A DNA stretch of 64,000 nucleotides, taken from assembly GCF_004353895.1 (NCBI RefSeq), contig NZ_SMOG01000006.1:1-64000 (forward strand), read 5' to 3'. Below the pieces are notes generated by a model. It did not search any database. It had not been told where the DNA came from and saw only the letters and a list, made by a program, of their open reading frames with translations. This DNA is from Candidatus Syntrophosphaera thermopropionivorans. Lineage in GTDB: Bacteria; Cloacimonadota; Cloacimonadia; Cloacimonadales; Cloacimonadaceae. A program made the position numbers and the translations under genes. Positions 36,701 to 45,608 of the stretch are shown piece by piece. Within the stretch, counting starts at the first letter, position 1. Every line of letters begins with the position of its first letter.

Positions 36701-37785
36701 CCTTTGAAGATATGACCATTTCCGGCGAAATCCTGGTCTATAATGCAAATATTGTCTTTCCACCAAATACTAATAACCTGTTAAACCTTATCTACAATAT
36801 CCGTAGCTCTATCATTAAAGATGAAGAAAAAACTAAGGAACCTGTTCCTTTACCTTTCACACTTGATCTTATGATTCGTCTGGGCGAAAATAATAAATAT
36901 GCCACCTATCCAACTAACTTTTACCTCCAGCCAGGCAGCTTTCTGCATCTAATTTACGATGGACATAAATGGAAAGTAGCAGAAGCAAGTATTGCCTCTG
37001 AGCAGGGTACACTGGATTTCTTCGGCACTATCTTCCAAACTGAAACAATTACCCTGGAAATCCTGGAATCGCAAAATAAAATTGATATTAAAGGAAGATT
37101 TAATTATCGTTCTCCTGATGGAACTATCGTTACTCTGGATGTGGGAATGGACCCGGATGTTTCAAAACCAATCTTACAAAGACTAATCTTCGCTCTTAGC
37201 AGTGACAATGAAAATGACATTACTATCGCCAGCATTATCCAGAGAGAAACTATGCTAAGGGGAAAAACAAGCCAGAATACACCTGAAGAACAAAACATCT
37301 TGCGTCAAGAAGCAGTTAGTATGATTTCCGAAAACTTATATTATTCATTTATTTCGCCAGTTATCTATCCATTAGAAAATAATCTCCGAAGATGGCTTAA
37401 ATTGGATAACTTTAGCATTAAAATCGGTTTTATCCAAAATCTCTTTAATGAATATACCACCAGCCCTTATCCCTTGGCAGAATACACTGATATGAACCAG
37501 TTTATGAATGATATCGTCCAGTTCAGCTCATCAATACTGCTCAATAACCTCTCTATATCTATGAGTAAATACCTCGGATTAAGAATGTTCTTGGACTATC
37601 AATTCACCCTGCAAGAAGCTACTGACCTCCAATCAACTAAGTTTTTAATTTATCATGATACCTCCTTACGTTGGATTCTTCCCAGGCAATATCGCCTAAC
37701 TTATACTTTCAAATATGAACCTATTACGCCTAAAATGACGCATGAAATTATGGCTCATAAATCTTTACGCTTCTGGAGCATCTAA
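33715..37785 (+). CDS. tamB: TamB/AsmA-like translocation and assembly protein
   Basis: One N-terminal membrane anchor (about 7-28) is followed by more than 1300 residues of repetitive beta-strand sequence, and the last 350 residues resemble the TamB C-terminal domain (DUF490). These proteins span the periplasm as a hydrophobic groove that moves phospholipids or assists outer-membrane protein assembly. At 1356 residues it is within the family range. It follows lolD by 4 bases, so lipoprotein export and envelope lipid traffic are co-expressed. An Omp85 protein at 42-44 kb could be an outer-membrane partner. Confidence 0.78.
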   Translation: MKHSRVFLTLILILLLINVLFFVSWYLLDVQGKVKNLIEHEVGKALKGQMQIGNLSIGERQIFAQNIKFASTDGTFKFTVDNAHCRYNLLKFIFSGFKIRNILDKVEVDGAEVSYSYPPLVKKPKKKLVIPDLCLYFNQATVNNARFLLALDYPLKIGTDSTLSIREQFDHISLNMVNTDVSNFKLSAQSAKDGTIRANGVLDKGSLSSLQTELRNYHPQYINHPQFTNLDTEIDLTLKASQKNKDAKLEFETKTFLHQTEVLLASRYPLYIPSLHILGNQDRLVVELSPSTVGTSAIGGRIVVTGITDKIGLEPSELKLKLDLAMLTPELQGIVDASLSADGYFTEPQLTLNAASEKVSYANQDFQNLHLQAFYLDQIASFTLNNLIWQNQNINLYGDYSLENRQLTGFLNTTPINHHPQEMKITADADFELNFATSVPEVKAQINNLSYAQNEIKLDAINGYANFLPLFSESQKNYYIDVALISPQGFNLSLIGDIQDKNFLLDAKCKDLDISRLYANKAITDIAPEITGDIQAFLTGNKLVLASKLELELKSNVDLQSNIDLIASYDLKNNEGTIILDAPSVLDNNTVNLELNANLKNTVIDIQRLLINDQIYARGQVDVKNVKNPYLQLEVQNVDYQDIKNYFPALNLPEFQNLNLSLEYDSDKEKPLNANLKFNDLIIPGLQPVSSNLNFQGPLQQVQLNGTINNPSKALASLSGSLNIVDNLDIRLQAIIPDLNMRDLMYSPPVEGNVYGNVGLFIIDTLSPDREIILDVNVKSNQLAVPDIAQLDDIQVMLSQTKNVLIVDTLYVACNELGTVSGSGAIDYNLLTNTYFEGNHTLQLKVDGLLFEWLDKNVPLVKNARGKAHLDCSLQTFEDQLMVKNGNFSINDGSILLQDQAEPIRNINISAKIQDNLIFLENFTCYMGEGKLTVKNSFDSDESIHLNVGFLDLGTLALKIDEPGALIYIPEITTPLSLSKVIIRGQNTEYATIYGPFEDMTISGEILVYNANIVFPPNTNNLLNLIYNIRSSIIKDEEKTKEPVPLPFTLDLMIRLGENNKYATYPTNFYLQPGSFLHLIYDGHKWKVAEASIASEQGTLDFFGTIFQTETITLEILESQNKIDIKGRFNYRSPDGTIVTLDVGMDPDVSKPILQRLIFALSSDNENDITIASIIQRETMLRGKTSQNTPEEQNILRQEAVSMISENLYYSFISPVIYPLENNLRRWLKLDNFSIKIGFIQNLFNEYTTSPYPLAEYTDMNQFMNDIVQFSSSILLNNLSISMSKYLGLRMFLDYQFTLQEATDLQSTKFLIYHDTSLRWILPRQYRLTYTFKYEPITPKMTHEIMAHKSLRFWSI

Positions 37786-38464
37786 ATAAATATCTACAGT
37801 TTATAGCTACACTTTCTGCTTCCCCACCTATTTTAGCAAAATTAACTCAATATACCTCATTACAAAATGATATTATTGACCGCTGAATAATCGTTATCTT
37901 TTTGTTCTCTATCAGCTATGAATTAACTTTTTTGACTATATCCTCTTATTTGATTATATGAAATTGTTTTATCTTATTAATAAATAAATAATTATCCTTT
38001 ATTTTTGTCCCGTTTAATCATCTCTATCTTTTAACTACTATTTTTCCTTTAAATCCCCTGCCTCTCCCTTAGCTCTTTTATATGTAAATAGCTAAGAGAC
38101 AGGCAATTAAGAGATAAGTGTATGAATAGTTTGCTAATACTTACTGTTTAAGTTAGTTACACGAAATAATTTTCATTACTTTTAATTTTTAATATTTGCC
38201 TTAATAATATTATATTAATTTACTATCATTATTATTTATGGGGCACTATATTTAGGTGAAATAAGATATAATAAATAATGTAATATACTGAGATTAAATA
38301 TATTATAAATGGAGGCAAACGCTACAAATTATACTGGAATAAGACAAAAAAAGGATTAACTCTTTATAATAGGGTCAGATAAGAGTTTTAACTCATTTTA
38401 TAAATTAATATTTAGAAGTTGACAAATAAAATCCCTTTATAATTTTGTACTCGGAGAATTAAAA
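37786..38464. other. AT-rich non-coding region with hairpin repeat
   Basis: No gene is seen. It contains the third hairpin repeat (38059-38105) and a weak hairpin at about 38360-38391 (AACTCTT with AAGAGTT). A TTGACA box (38419-38424) is followed after 13 bases by TATAAT, too close for a standard sigma70 promoter, but probably part of the MATE gene's promoter region. The GTACTCGGAG sequence just before 38465 provides the ribosome binding site. Confidence 0.6.
38059..38105 (+). repeat. Intergenic hairpin repeat, copy C
   Basis: Arms 38059-38074 (TGCCTCTCCCTTAGCT) and 38090-38105 (AGCTAAGAGACAGGCA) pair at 14 of 16 positions around a 15-base AT-rich loop. Positions 38058-38078 match the reverse complement of 18866-18886 over 21 bases without mismatch. 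There is no U-tract or adjacent gene end within 250 bases, so it is not an ordinary terminator. Confidence 0.8.
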
Positions 38465-39868
38465 ATGGAGAAAGCAAAGAAACATAATAATATATTCATA
38501 TTAGAGGAAATGCCTATATTTCAAGCCATACTTAGCTTAGCTCTACCCAGTATGTTAAGTATGCTGATAAATATATTATATAATCTAACAGACACCTTTT
38601 TTATAGGCCAATTAAAAGATCCTAATGCTATGGCAGGAGTTTCTATAGCTCTGCCTTTATTTACTATGCAAGCTGCTATTGCTGGTATATTTGGAGTCGG
38701 GGGTGCAAGTTATCTTTCCCGGCTTTTAGGCAAAAAAGATTATTATCAGGCAAAGGAAACTGCCACCATCTCAATATTTAGTACCTTCATTATATCTATT
38801 ATAGTGACTATAGTTGGGATATTAACTATGCCTTATACCTTAAAGGCTGTAGGAGCCAGTGCTGCAACCATAGTTCCAGCCAGTAAATATATGTTTTGGA
38901 TGTTTTTAGGTAGCCCTATAGTCTTTGTAAAATTTACTATGGTTCAGATGATACGAGGTGAAGGTGGAGCTAAATATTCTATGTATGGACTATTTATTGG
39001 GACCGGTGCTAATATTATTTTGGACCCTATATTTATCTTTGTATTAAATATGGGTGTATCAGGAGCAGCTATTGCCACGGTTATTGGACAGGGTCTGGCA
39101 ATGTTGTATTATATCTGGTATTATCATTCCACCCATGCAGTTGCAATTCCTGGGAAAAAATATCTACACTTCAAATGGAATATATTTAAGGAAATACTCT
39201 ATATTGGTATTCCTGCCTCTTTAAGTCAGATAATGATGAGTGTAGGAAATGCTATAACTTACAGACTTGCTTCCTCTTATGGAGATGCATCTGTAGCATC
39301 TCTTGGTGTCGCTTCCAGAGTGTTTTCAATCCCCCTATTTATCTTTATTGGGATGGCTATGGGTGTTCAATCACTGATTGGGTTTAACTATGGAGCAGGT
39401 AATTATTCCAGAATGAAAAAAGCATTACGCAGTGCTGTTATCATAAATCTGGGATTAAGTGCTATCTTTACTTTAATCTTTATTCTTTTTCCGCGTGGCT
39501 TAATTGGGATATTTATCCATAATGAGGAGATTATGGACATAGGTAAAAAGGTCTTAGAAGCATATGTCTGGGCTATTCCTTTTGCCAGTGTGGGTATGAT
39601 TTTTATGAATAGCCTTCAAGCTATGGGAAAAGCACTTCCTGCTCTTATTGTTTCTCTGTCACGCCAGGGATTAATCTATATCCCTGCAGTGTTAATAATG
39701 AATAAATTCTTCGGATTTAATGGACTGGTCTATGCTATGCCTATGGGTGATGCTTTTACCACTATTCTATCCTTTATCTTTGTCTACCATATTATCCAAA
39801 AGCTGAAAACGGCACCTGCAGCGCCCATATCTCAAGAATATATACCTTTCCCCGCTGATGAAGCTTAA
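38465..39868 (+). CDS. MATE family efflux transporter
   Basis: The 467-residue protein has about twelve membrane helices and the MATE pattern: LALPSMLSMLINILYNLTDTFFIGQL at the start (first helix with a DTFFIG end), then GGASYLSRLLGKKDY, and IRGEGGAKYSMYGLFIGTGANIILDPIFIF in helix 5. Such transporters export drugs or metabolites by exchange for Na+ or H+. It stands alone between long AT-rich gaps and is likely transcribed by itself. The substrate is not predictable. Confidence 0.92.
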   Translation: MEKAKKHNNIFILEEMPIFQAILSLALPSMLSMLINILYNLTDTFFIGQLKDPNAMAGVSIALPLFTMQAAIAGIFGVGGASYLSRLLGKKDYYQAKETATISIFSTFIISIIVTIVGILTMPYTLKAVGASAATIVPASKYMFWMFLGSPIVFVKFTMVQMIRGEGGAKYSMYGLFIGTGANIILDPIFIFVLNMGVSGAAIATVIGQGLAMLYYIWYYHSTHAVAIPGKKYLHFKWNIFKEILYIGIPASLSQIMMSVGNAITYRLASSYGDASVASLGVASRVFSIPLFIFIGMAMGVQSLIGFNYGAGNYSRMKKALRSAVIINLGLSAIFTLIFILFPRGLIGIFIHNEEIMDIGKKVLEAYVWAIPFASVGMIFMNSLQAMGKALPALIVSLSRQGLIYIPAVLIMNKFFGFNGLVYAMPMGDAFTTILSFIFVYHIIQKLKTAPAAPISQEYIPFPADEA

Positions 39869-39998
39869 TATTTGTTATCCATTAAATTGTTTACTGTAGC
39901 TATTATTATTTATTGATAATTAATAGTAACTTAAGAGTATCTCCTTTATATACCCTGTTCTTTATTATAGAAAGTTAAATAGCAAGGTCAGATAAAGC

Positions 39999-40028
39999 TT
40001 GACAGAACAAGTTTATCCAAAATATTAT
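39999..40028 (+). promoter_or_regulatory. Sigma70-type promoter of the nucleotide-sugar dehydrogenase gene
   Basis: TTGACA (39999-40004), an 18-base spacer and TATTAT (40023-40028) lie 35 bases before the ATG, with AAGGAG between. The octamer GCTTGACA also occurs at 19144 and 45858, upstream of two other genes, supporting a TTGACA -35 consensus here. Confidence 0.6.
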
Positions 40029-40062
40029 ACATTCTTAAATTTTATAAAGGAGACACTCGTCA

Positions 40063-41598
40063 ATGATTGAAGTTTCACTTGCCCCTGACGGAACAGGATA
40101 TCCTTTACCCACAGAAGTAGATAATGCCAAGGAACGCGAAACCCTGTTAAAAATAACAGAAGAACAGCGGAAACTTGGTAGAAAAATAGTGGTAGTTCAG
40201 GGTTTAGGTTTTGTAGGTTGCGTTATGGCTGCAGTAGTAGCCGATGCCACAGATGAAGATGGGAATCCCTATTATTATGTGCATGGACATCAACGTCCCT
40301 CTAAACGCTCTTATTGGAAAGTTCCGATGATAAACTCAGGCGTTCCTCCGGTTAATTCTTCTGACCCGGAAATTCCTCAGATATTCAAAAGGACAGTGAT
40401 TGAAAAGAAGAATTTCCGAGCTACGAGTGAAGAATTCGTTTATTCTTTAGCAGATATTGTAGTGGTAGATATTCAATTAGATGCCACTAAACCATCATTT
40501 GGTGAAGCAGAAAAAGGGTATTGTGACCTTTTAGCTTTTCGTGAAGGTATTCGCACTTTAGGGGAACGTATTCGTCCAAATTGTCTGGTTATGGTAGAAA
40601 CCACAGTTCCCCCAGGAACCTGTGAAAAAGTGGTAAAACCTATTCTGGAAGAGGAATTTACTAAGCGCGGAATAGACATTGCTCTTCATCCACCCTTAAT
40701 TGCTCATTCTTATGAAAGAGTTATGCCTGGTGCAAATTATGTGGCATCAATCCGTGATTTCTGGAGAGTTTATTCTGGGGTCAATCCTGAAAGTGCGGAA
40801 CTCTGTCGTGAATTTCTCTCCAATGTCCTCAATGTTAAAGAATATCCTTTAACTCAACTGGACAACACTAATGCCTCAGAATTGGCAAAAACGATGGAGA
40901 ATACTTATCGTGCAGTCAATATTGCTTTAACTCTGGAATGGGCACGCTATGCAGAACAGATTGGAGTAGATTTGTTCAAGGTTAGAGAAGCTATTCGCAA
41001 GCGTAAAGGTACGCACGATAATATGTGCCGTCCCAGTCTTGGTGTTGGTGGATACTGTTTAACTAAGGACCCAGTTCTGGCTAATTGGGCTATGCAAACT
41101 CTTTTTGAGATTAATGACTTTTTGGAAATGGCAATTAGAAGTGTCAATATTAACGATACTATGCCACTACATACCATAGACATTATTAAAAAAGAAATTC
41201 CCGCTCTCCGAGATGTGAAAGTAGCAGTGCTGGGTGTGTCCTATCTGGAAAATGTAGCTGATACTCGCCATTCACCCTCTAAAACACTGGTAGAATTTCT
41301 TCGGAAGGAGTTTGCTTTAGTTTACACTCATGATCCCTATGTGGAAGTTTGGCCCGAATTGGAAGATGCCAAGGTGGAAAAAGACCTGAACTCTGTCTTG
41401 CCTCAAGCTGATGTAGTAATTTTTGCTGTGGGACACAATCAGTATAAACATTTAGACCCGGCAGAAGTTGTTGCTATGTGTCAGGGAACCAAACCACTGA
41501 TTGTTGATTGTTCTAATTTTCTAAACGATGAGGTTATTAATAAATATAAACAATTAGGTTGTAAAGTTCGTGGAGTTGGCAAAGGTCACATAATTTAA
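40063..41598 (+). CDS. UDP-glucose/GDP-mannose dehydrogenase family protein
   Basis: Members oxidise a nucleotide sugar (for example UDP-N-acetylmannosamine or UDP-glucose) to its uronic acid in two NAD-dependent steps. The NAD-binding GLGFVG lies at residues 47-52, the catalytic cysteine C332 in GGYCLTKDP, and the conserved VMVETTVPPGTCEKVV and NTYRAVNIAL segments are present. The C-terminal domain (GVSYLENVADTRHSPS) completes the fold. At 511 residues it is about 70 longer than usual, with an N-terminal extension of about 40 residues. It fits surface polysaccharide synthesis with manC and the Wzz/ligase genes elsewhere in the window. Confidence 0.85.
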   Translation: MIEVSLAPDGTGYPLPTEVDNAKERETLLKITEEQRKLGRKIVVVQGLGFVGCVMAAVVADATDEDGNPYYYVHGHQRPSKRSYWKVPMINSGVPPVNSSDPEIPQIFKRTVIEKKNFRATSEEFVYSLADIVVVDIQLDATKPSFGEAEKGYCDLLAFREGIRTLGERIRPNCLVMVETTVPPGTCEKVVKPILEEEFTKRGIDIALHPPLIAHSYERVMPGANYVASIRDFWRVYSGVNPESAELCREFLSNVLNVKEYPLTQLDNTNASELAKTMENTYRAVNIALTLEWARYAEQIGVDLFKVREAIRKRKGTHDNMCRPSLGVGGYCLTKDPVLANWAMQTLFEINDFLEMAIRSVNINDTMPLHTIDIIKKEIPALRDVKVAVLGVSYLENVADTRHSPSKTLVEFLRKEFALVYTHDPYVEVWPELEDAKVEKDLNSVLPQADVVIFAVGHNQYKHLDPAEVVAMCQGTKPLIVDCSNFLNDEVINKYKQLGCKVRGVGKGHII

Positions 41599-41616
41599 AC
41601 TAATAGGAACATAATG

Positions 41617-41646
41617 AAAAAGGTGGGAGTATTTCCCACCTTTTTT
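41617..41646 (+). terminator. Rho-independent terminator
   Basis: GGTGGGA (41622-41628) and TCCCACC (41634-41640) form a 7-bp GC-rich stem flanked by A and T runs (41617-41621 and 41641-41646). It ends the dehydrogenase transcript. Confidence 0.9.
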
Positions 41647-41676
41647 GTTATCAGTTCAGATATTAGAATCAAAAAT

Positions 41677-41712
41677 AAAAAAACGGGCATCAGATTTTAT
41701 GCCCGTTTTTTT
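41677..41712. terminator. Bidirectional rho-independent terminator
   Basis: A7-CGGGCAT (41677-41690) and ATGCCCG-T7 (41699-41712) form a strong stem with U-tracts in both directions. It most likely ends the small lipoprotein gene on the minus strand and backs up the first terminator on the plus strand. Confidence 0.9.
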
Positions 41713-41751
41713 AAGGACTGCGCTATTAGTAACGCTGATTTATATTCAGGG

Positions 41752-41937
41752 TTACTGAACTTGCGGATTTGTTATAGGTTCTTGCATTCCTGTAGTGTCT
41801 GGCACTTGAACCTGAGTTGTATCTACACCAGTAGTATCAGGAAGTTGCTCCTGGGTTTCTTTGCTCTTGCATGCAGAGAAAACCAGCATGCCGATTAACA
41901 TTGTAGCGATAAGAGCTATTACGACGATTTTTTTCAT
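41752..41937 (-). CDS. Small lipoprotein with PDTTG repeats
   Basis: The 61-residue product has a typical lipoprotein signal ending FSAC (modified cysteine at 23). The mature peptide of about 39 residues is rich in Thr, Gln, Asp and Pro, with two PDTTG units and an intervening DTTQVQV. The GGAGG ribosome binding site sits 7 bases before the ATG and a dedicated terminator follows, so it is a genuine, probably well expressed gene. The structure is likely disordered; the function is unknown. A long leader upstream (to about 42135) contains a short hairpin, GGCTTTGAGCC. Confidence 0.75.
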   Translation of the reverse strand: MKKIVVIALIATMLIGMLVFSACKSKETQEQLPDTTGVDTTQVQVPDTTGMQEPITNPQVQ

Positions 41938-42142
41938 TTTGATTCCTCCATTTAGTGAAATCTTATTTTTAGGATTAAATTTTTTACTTAATTGGCAAAT
42001 TAAAGCCTTGCCTGGCTCAATAAAATAGAAAGGCTCAAAGCCTAAAACTCTTTACTAACCTTTCTCACAGTCCTTAAGCACTTCTATATACTGACCTATT
42101 AATATCACACAATAAAATATAGTTTATTTTGTCAAGATTTTT

Positions 42143-43801
42143 CTAAAAACTTGTTTCTATGCCAGCATGAACCATTCCAGAAGCAAGTGAGGGAAATCCA
42201 TCCTCTCTATAACCTAAACCATATTCCATCCTTAGAATTCCTAAACGAGTTCTAACCCTCAAACCCAATCCTGGAGCAAATAATTTTGCATTAATAGAAG
42301 TTTGGGTTCTTGCATATATCCCATAATCAAAAAAACAGTATAACATAGCATCTGGATTTATTAAATAATGTATTTCCAGATTGGACCAAGCTAAACGCCA
42401 GCTGATAAATTCATCTTCTTGATATCCTCTTAAAGAATTAAATCCACCCATAGGATACCATAGATATTCGGCAGAAGTGCTATCATCCAAACTGCATAGA
42501 TGAAACCCCATAGAGGCATTAAAACGTCTGGATATATTTAAATATTGACTATAGTATGTTTCCAGTGAGTTTATCCATTGCCTTTCTGAAGTTAGGTATT
42601 TAAGTGTGTAATTTATACCTATCTCAATTCCCCGAGTTGGATTAAATATTTGATTTCTGGTATCTAACTGCCAAAAAGCTCCAATGCTATTCGCGGAAGA
42701 TTTTTCTACTAAAATAGGTCTTCTGCTACCAGGAGATATCTCTTCCGAGGCTAATTCAATTCCATACTTTTGCTTAGCATGGTAGGAATAAATATCGGTC
42801 TGTACAGATGATTTTATCCAGGTGGAGTCTTGCACCATACGTGAAAGAGCAAGGTCTCCTGATAAAGGTATATTAATTGGTCCAGATTCATGATAAGCGA
42901 ATTCTAAATTGCTGGAACTGGGATTTTGACCCCAGTTAAGAGCGATAGAACGGTCACTTCCCCAGAGATTCAGAAATTTCAAGTTTAGATAGCCCGTCAG
43001 TTCTGTTTTTTCGTTCCTATTATTTAAGCCCATTATCCCTTCCAGATAAGTCATCTTTCCTTCTTCCACTTTGATAAGTATGCTACCTGGATCAAGGGGT
43101 TCTATATGACAGGATTGGATATAACTTTTGGACAGGATATTTTTTTGGGCAGTTTCAATTGCTTCAGGAGTAATCACTTTTAGCTCATTTAATCCCGAGA
43201 GTTTTATTAAGGTTTTATCTTTAGTATATTTATTACCCTGAATAAAATAATTTTCAGGTTTAAACGGTTTTCCTTCTTGAATGCTGATGTATGCTTCTAA
43301 ATGGTTATTTAACACTAAAGAATCCAACTGCACTACCGCAAAAAGGAAGCCACGCTGATGATATTCCCTTAAGATATTTTCCATCAATCGGGATAGCTCA
43401 TTTACACTCACTTCCTTTTTATCTGAAATAAGCAATAAATCTCGTAATTTTGCTTCAGAAAAATACCTTAACCCAGAAAAGTGTAACAAGCAATGCTCCG
43501 CTGGAATAACTTCTTCTATGTGAAAGGATAATTCCATACCTGTATCAGAAAGTGGTATCAAATCTGGATAGGACACCTGGACAAATGGATGCCCTTGATT
43601 TTGCAGCCAGGTTTGCAAAGAGATTGTAGCACTATTGATTTCTTCGGGTACAAATTCCGAGCCAATCTTCAAACCTGAAGCCTGCAACAGCTTATCTTCA
43701 TCAATGGAGAAGTTTGTATGAAAGCTTATCTTCTCTACCATAATAGCCCAATTAAAGCTAAATACACCTAAAGCGAGAAAGATAAGCAAGAACTTTTTCA
43801 T
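42143..43801 (-). CDS. Omp85/BamA-family outer-membrane protein
   Basis: A signal peptide (1-19) precedes about three POTRA-like repeats (roughly residues 20-250) and a C-terminal 16-strand-type barrel. The barrel contains GGFNSLRGYQEDEF, the conserved lid-lock RGY motif of Omp85 proteins, and ends in Phe. At 552 residues it is smaller than typical BamA (about 800) and closer to TamA (three POTRAs). A TamB-like protein is encoded at 33.7-37.8 kb, so a TamA-type role is attractive but unproven. It follows lepA by ten bases on the same strand and is probably co-transcribed with it. Confidence 0.8.
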   Translation of the reverse strand: MKKFLLIFLALGVFSFNWAIMVEKISFHTNFSIDEDKLLQASGLKIGSEFVPEEINSATISLQTWLQNQGHPFVQVSYPDLIPLSDTGMELSFHIEEVIPAEHCLLHFSGLRYFSEAKLRDLLLISDKKEVSVNELSRLMENILREYHQRGFLFAVVQLDSLVLNNHLEAYISIQEGKPFKPENYFIQGNKYTKDKTLIKLSGLNELKVITPEAIETAQKNILSKSYIQSCHIEPLDPGSILIKVEEGKMTYLEGIMGLNNRNEKTELTGYLNLKFLNLWGSDRSIALNWGQNPSSSNLEFAYHESGPINIPLSGDLALSRMVQDSTWIKSSVQTDIYSYHAKQKYGIELASEEISPGSRRPILVEKSSANSIGAFWQLDTRNQIFNPTRGIEIGINYTLKYLTSERQWINSLETYYSQYLNISRRFNASMGFHLCSLDDSTSAEYLWYPMGGFNSLRGYQEDEFISWRLAWSNLEIHYLINPDAMLYCFFDYGIYARTQTSINAKLFAPGLGLRVRTRLGILRMEYGLGYREDGFPSLASGMVHAGIETSF

Positions 43802-43811
43802 AAACCAAAAA

Positions 43812-45608
43812 CTAATCTCTGTCAGCTTTAAGAACTGCCAGGAATGCTTCTTGTGGAACCGAAACAGAGCCTATCTCTTTCATTTTCTTCTTCCCCTCTT
43901 TCTGTTTTTCCAGCAGTTTACGCTTCCTGGTCACATCTCCACCATAACATTTTGCTAATACATCCTTGCGCAAAGGATTAATAGTGCTCCGGGCAATAAT
44001 TGTGCCACCAATTGCTGCTTGAAGTGCAATCTTGAAAAGATGACGCGGTATTACTTCCGCCAGAGTATCTGTTACACTCTTTCCCCAGCTATGTGCCTTA
44101 TCTCTATGACAGATAAAGCTCATTGCATCTACCTTCTCTCCATTAATCAAGATATCCACTTTAACTACCTCAGAAGGACGATATTCCAGAAAAGTATAAT
44201 CCAGAGATGCATAACCCCTACTAACCGTCTTAAGTTTATCATAAAAATCAAAGATTATCTCTATTAAAGGCATCTCATAATGCAGAGCAACTCTCTTTTC
44301 ATCCAGATATTGGATATCTTTTTGAATACCTCGTCGTTCCTGAGCCAATTTCATAACATTCCCAATATATTCAGTAGGCACTATGATTTCAGTTTCCATA
44401 TAGGGTTCTTTAATAGTTTCAATGAGAGTCGGATCAGGAAAATCAGCGGGATTATTAATCAAGACTTCTTGACCATTTTTTAGTTTAATTAGAAATCCAA
44501 CACTTGGAGTAGTGGCAATAATAGGCACATTATACTCTCGTAATAGACGTTCTTTGACTATTTCCAGATGTAACATTCCTAAAAAACCACAGCGAAACCC
44601 ATAACCAAGTGCGGCAGAATTTTCTTTTTCATAAACCAGGGAAGCATCATTTAATTTAAGCTTTGCCATTGCTTCTACCAGATTTTCATAATCTTCGCTA
44701 TTGATAGGAAAAATGCTGGAGTAGACCATCGGTTTAGGTTCTTTAAAACCAGGTAATGGTTCTTCACAACCACCTTTAGCCAGAGTTAAAGTATCTCCCA
44801 CCCGAGCATCTGCTACTTCTTTGATATTGGCAATAATATAACCCACTTCTCCTGCAGTTAACTCCTCTTGGGGAGACAATTTCAAACCCAGATATCCAAT
44901 TTCTTCTATATCATATTCATGCTCTGTGGCAAAAAGCTTAATCCGTTCTCCTTTCCTAAGTCTTCCATCAAATAAACGAACTAAGACCACTACCCCCCGA
45001 AACATATCAAAGAAAGAATCAAATATCAGCGCTTTGGGTGGAGCATCAATATTTCCCTGGGGTGCAGGAAGTTTTGCACAGATAGCATCCAGTAAATCTT
45101 TGACCCCTTCTCCATTTTTTGCACTTACCTTCATAATCTCTTCTGGTAAACATCCTAACAGGTCAGACAAGTCTTGGATAGTGCCTTCTACATCAGCTTT
45201 GGGCAAATCTATCTTATTAACCACTGGTAAAATTTCTAAATCATTATCCAACGCCAAATAGAGATTGCTTAATGTCTGCGCTTCTATACCCTGAGAAGCA
45301 TCCACCAGAAGTATGGCACCTTCACATGATGCCAGTGCCCGTGAAACTTCATAAGAAAAATCTACATGACCGGGTGTATCTATTAAATTTAACACATATT
45401 CCTGACTATTATAGCTGTGTATCATACGAACACAATGACTCTTGATAGTTATCCCTTTTTCTCTTTCCAAGTCCATACTATCCAGCACCTGGTCTACATC
45501 CACTTTATTCACTAAATGCGTGTATTCCAAAAAGCGGTCTGCCAGAGTAGATTTTCCATGGTCAATATGCGCAATTATGCAGAAATTGCGGATAAATTCT
45601 TGTTTCAT
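43812..45608 (-). CDS. lepA: Elongation factor 4 (LepA)
   Basis: LepA is a ribosome-associated GTPase acting in translation and ribosome assembly. The 598-residue length matches. G1 is AHIDHGKST (13-21), G3 DTPGH and G4 NKID; the EF4-specific C-terminal domain contains LAKCYGGDVTRKRKLLEKQKEGKKKMK. An AAAGGA ribosome binding site precedes the ATG. It is read away from the rpmH operon across a 321-base gap. Confidence 0.97.
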   Translation of the reverse strand: MKQEFIRNFCIIAHIDHGKSTLADRFLEYTHLVNKVDVDQVLDSMDLEREKGITIKSHCVRMIHSYNSQEYVLNLIDTPGHVDFSYEVSRALASCEGAILLVDASQGIEAQTLSNLYLALDNDLEILPVVNKIDLPKADVEGTIQDLSDLLGCLPEEIMKVSAKNGEGVKDLLDAICAKLPAPQGNIDAPPKALIFDSFFDMFRGVVVLVRLFDGRLRKGERIKLFATEHEYDIEEIGYLGLKLSPQEELTAGEVGYIIANIKEVADARVGDTLTLAKGGCEEPLPGFKEPKPMVYSSIFPINSEDYENLVEAMAKLKLNDASLVYEKENSAALGYGFRCGFLGMLHLEIVKERLLREYNVPIIATTPSVGFLIKLKNGQEVLINNPADFPDPTLIETIKEPYMETEIIVPTEYIGNVMKLAQERRGIQKDIQYLDEKRVALHYEMPLIEIIFDFYDKLKTVSRGYASLDYTFLEYRPSEVVKVDILINGEKVDAMSFICHRDKAHSWGKSVTDTLAEVIPRHLFKIALQAAIGGTIIARSTINPLRKDVLAKCYGGDVTRKRKLLEKQKEGKKKMKEIGSVSVPQEAFLAVLKADRD

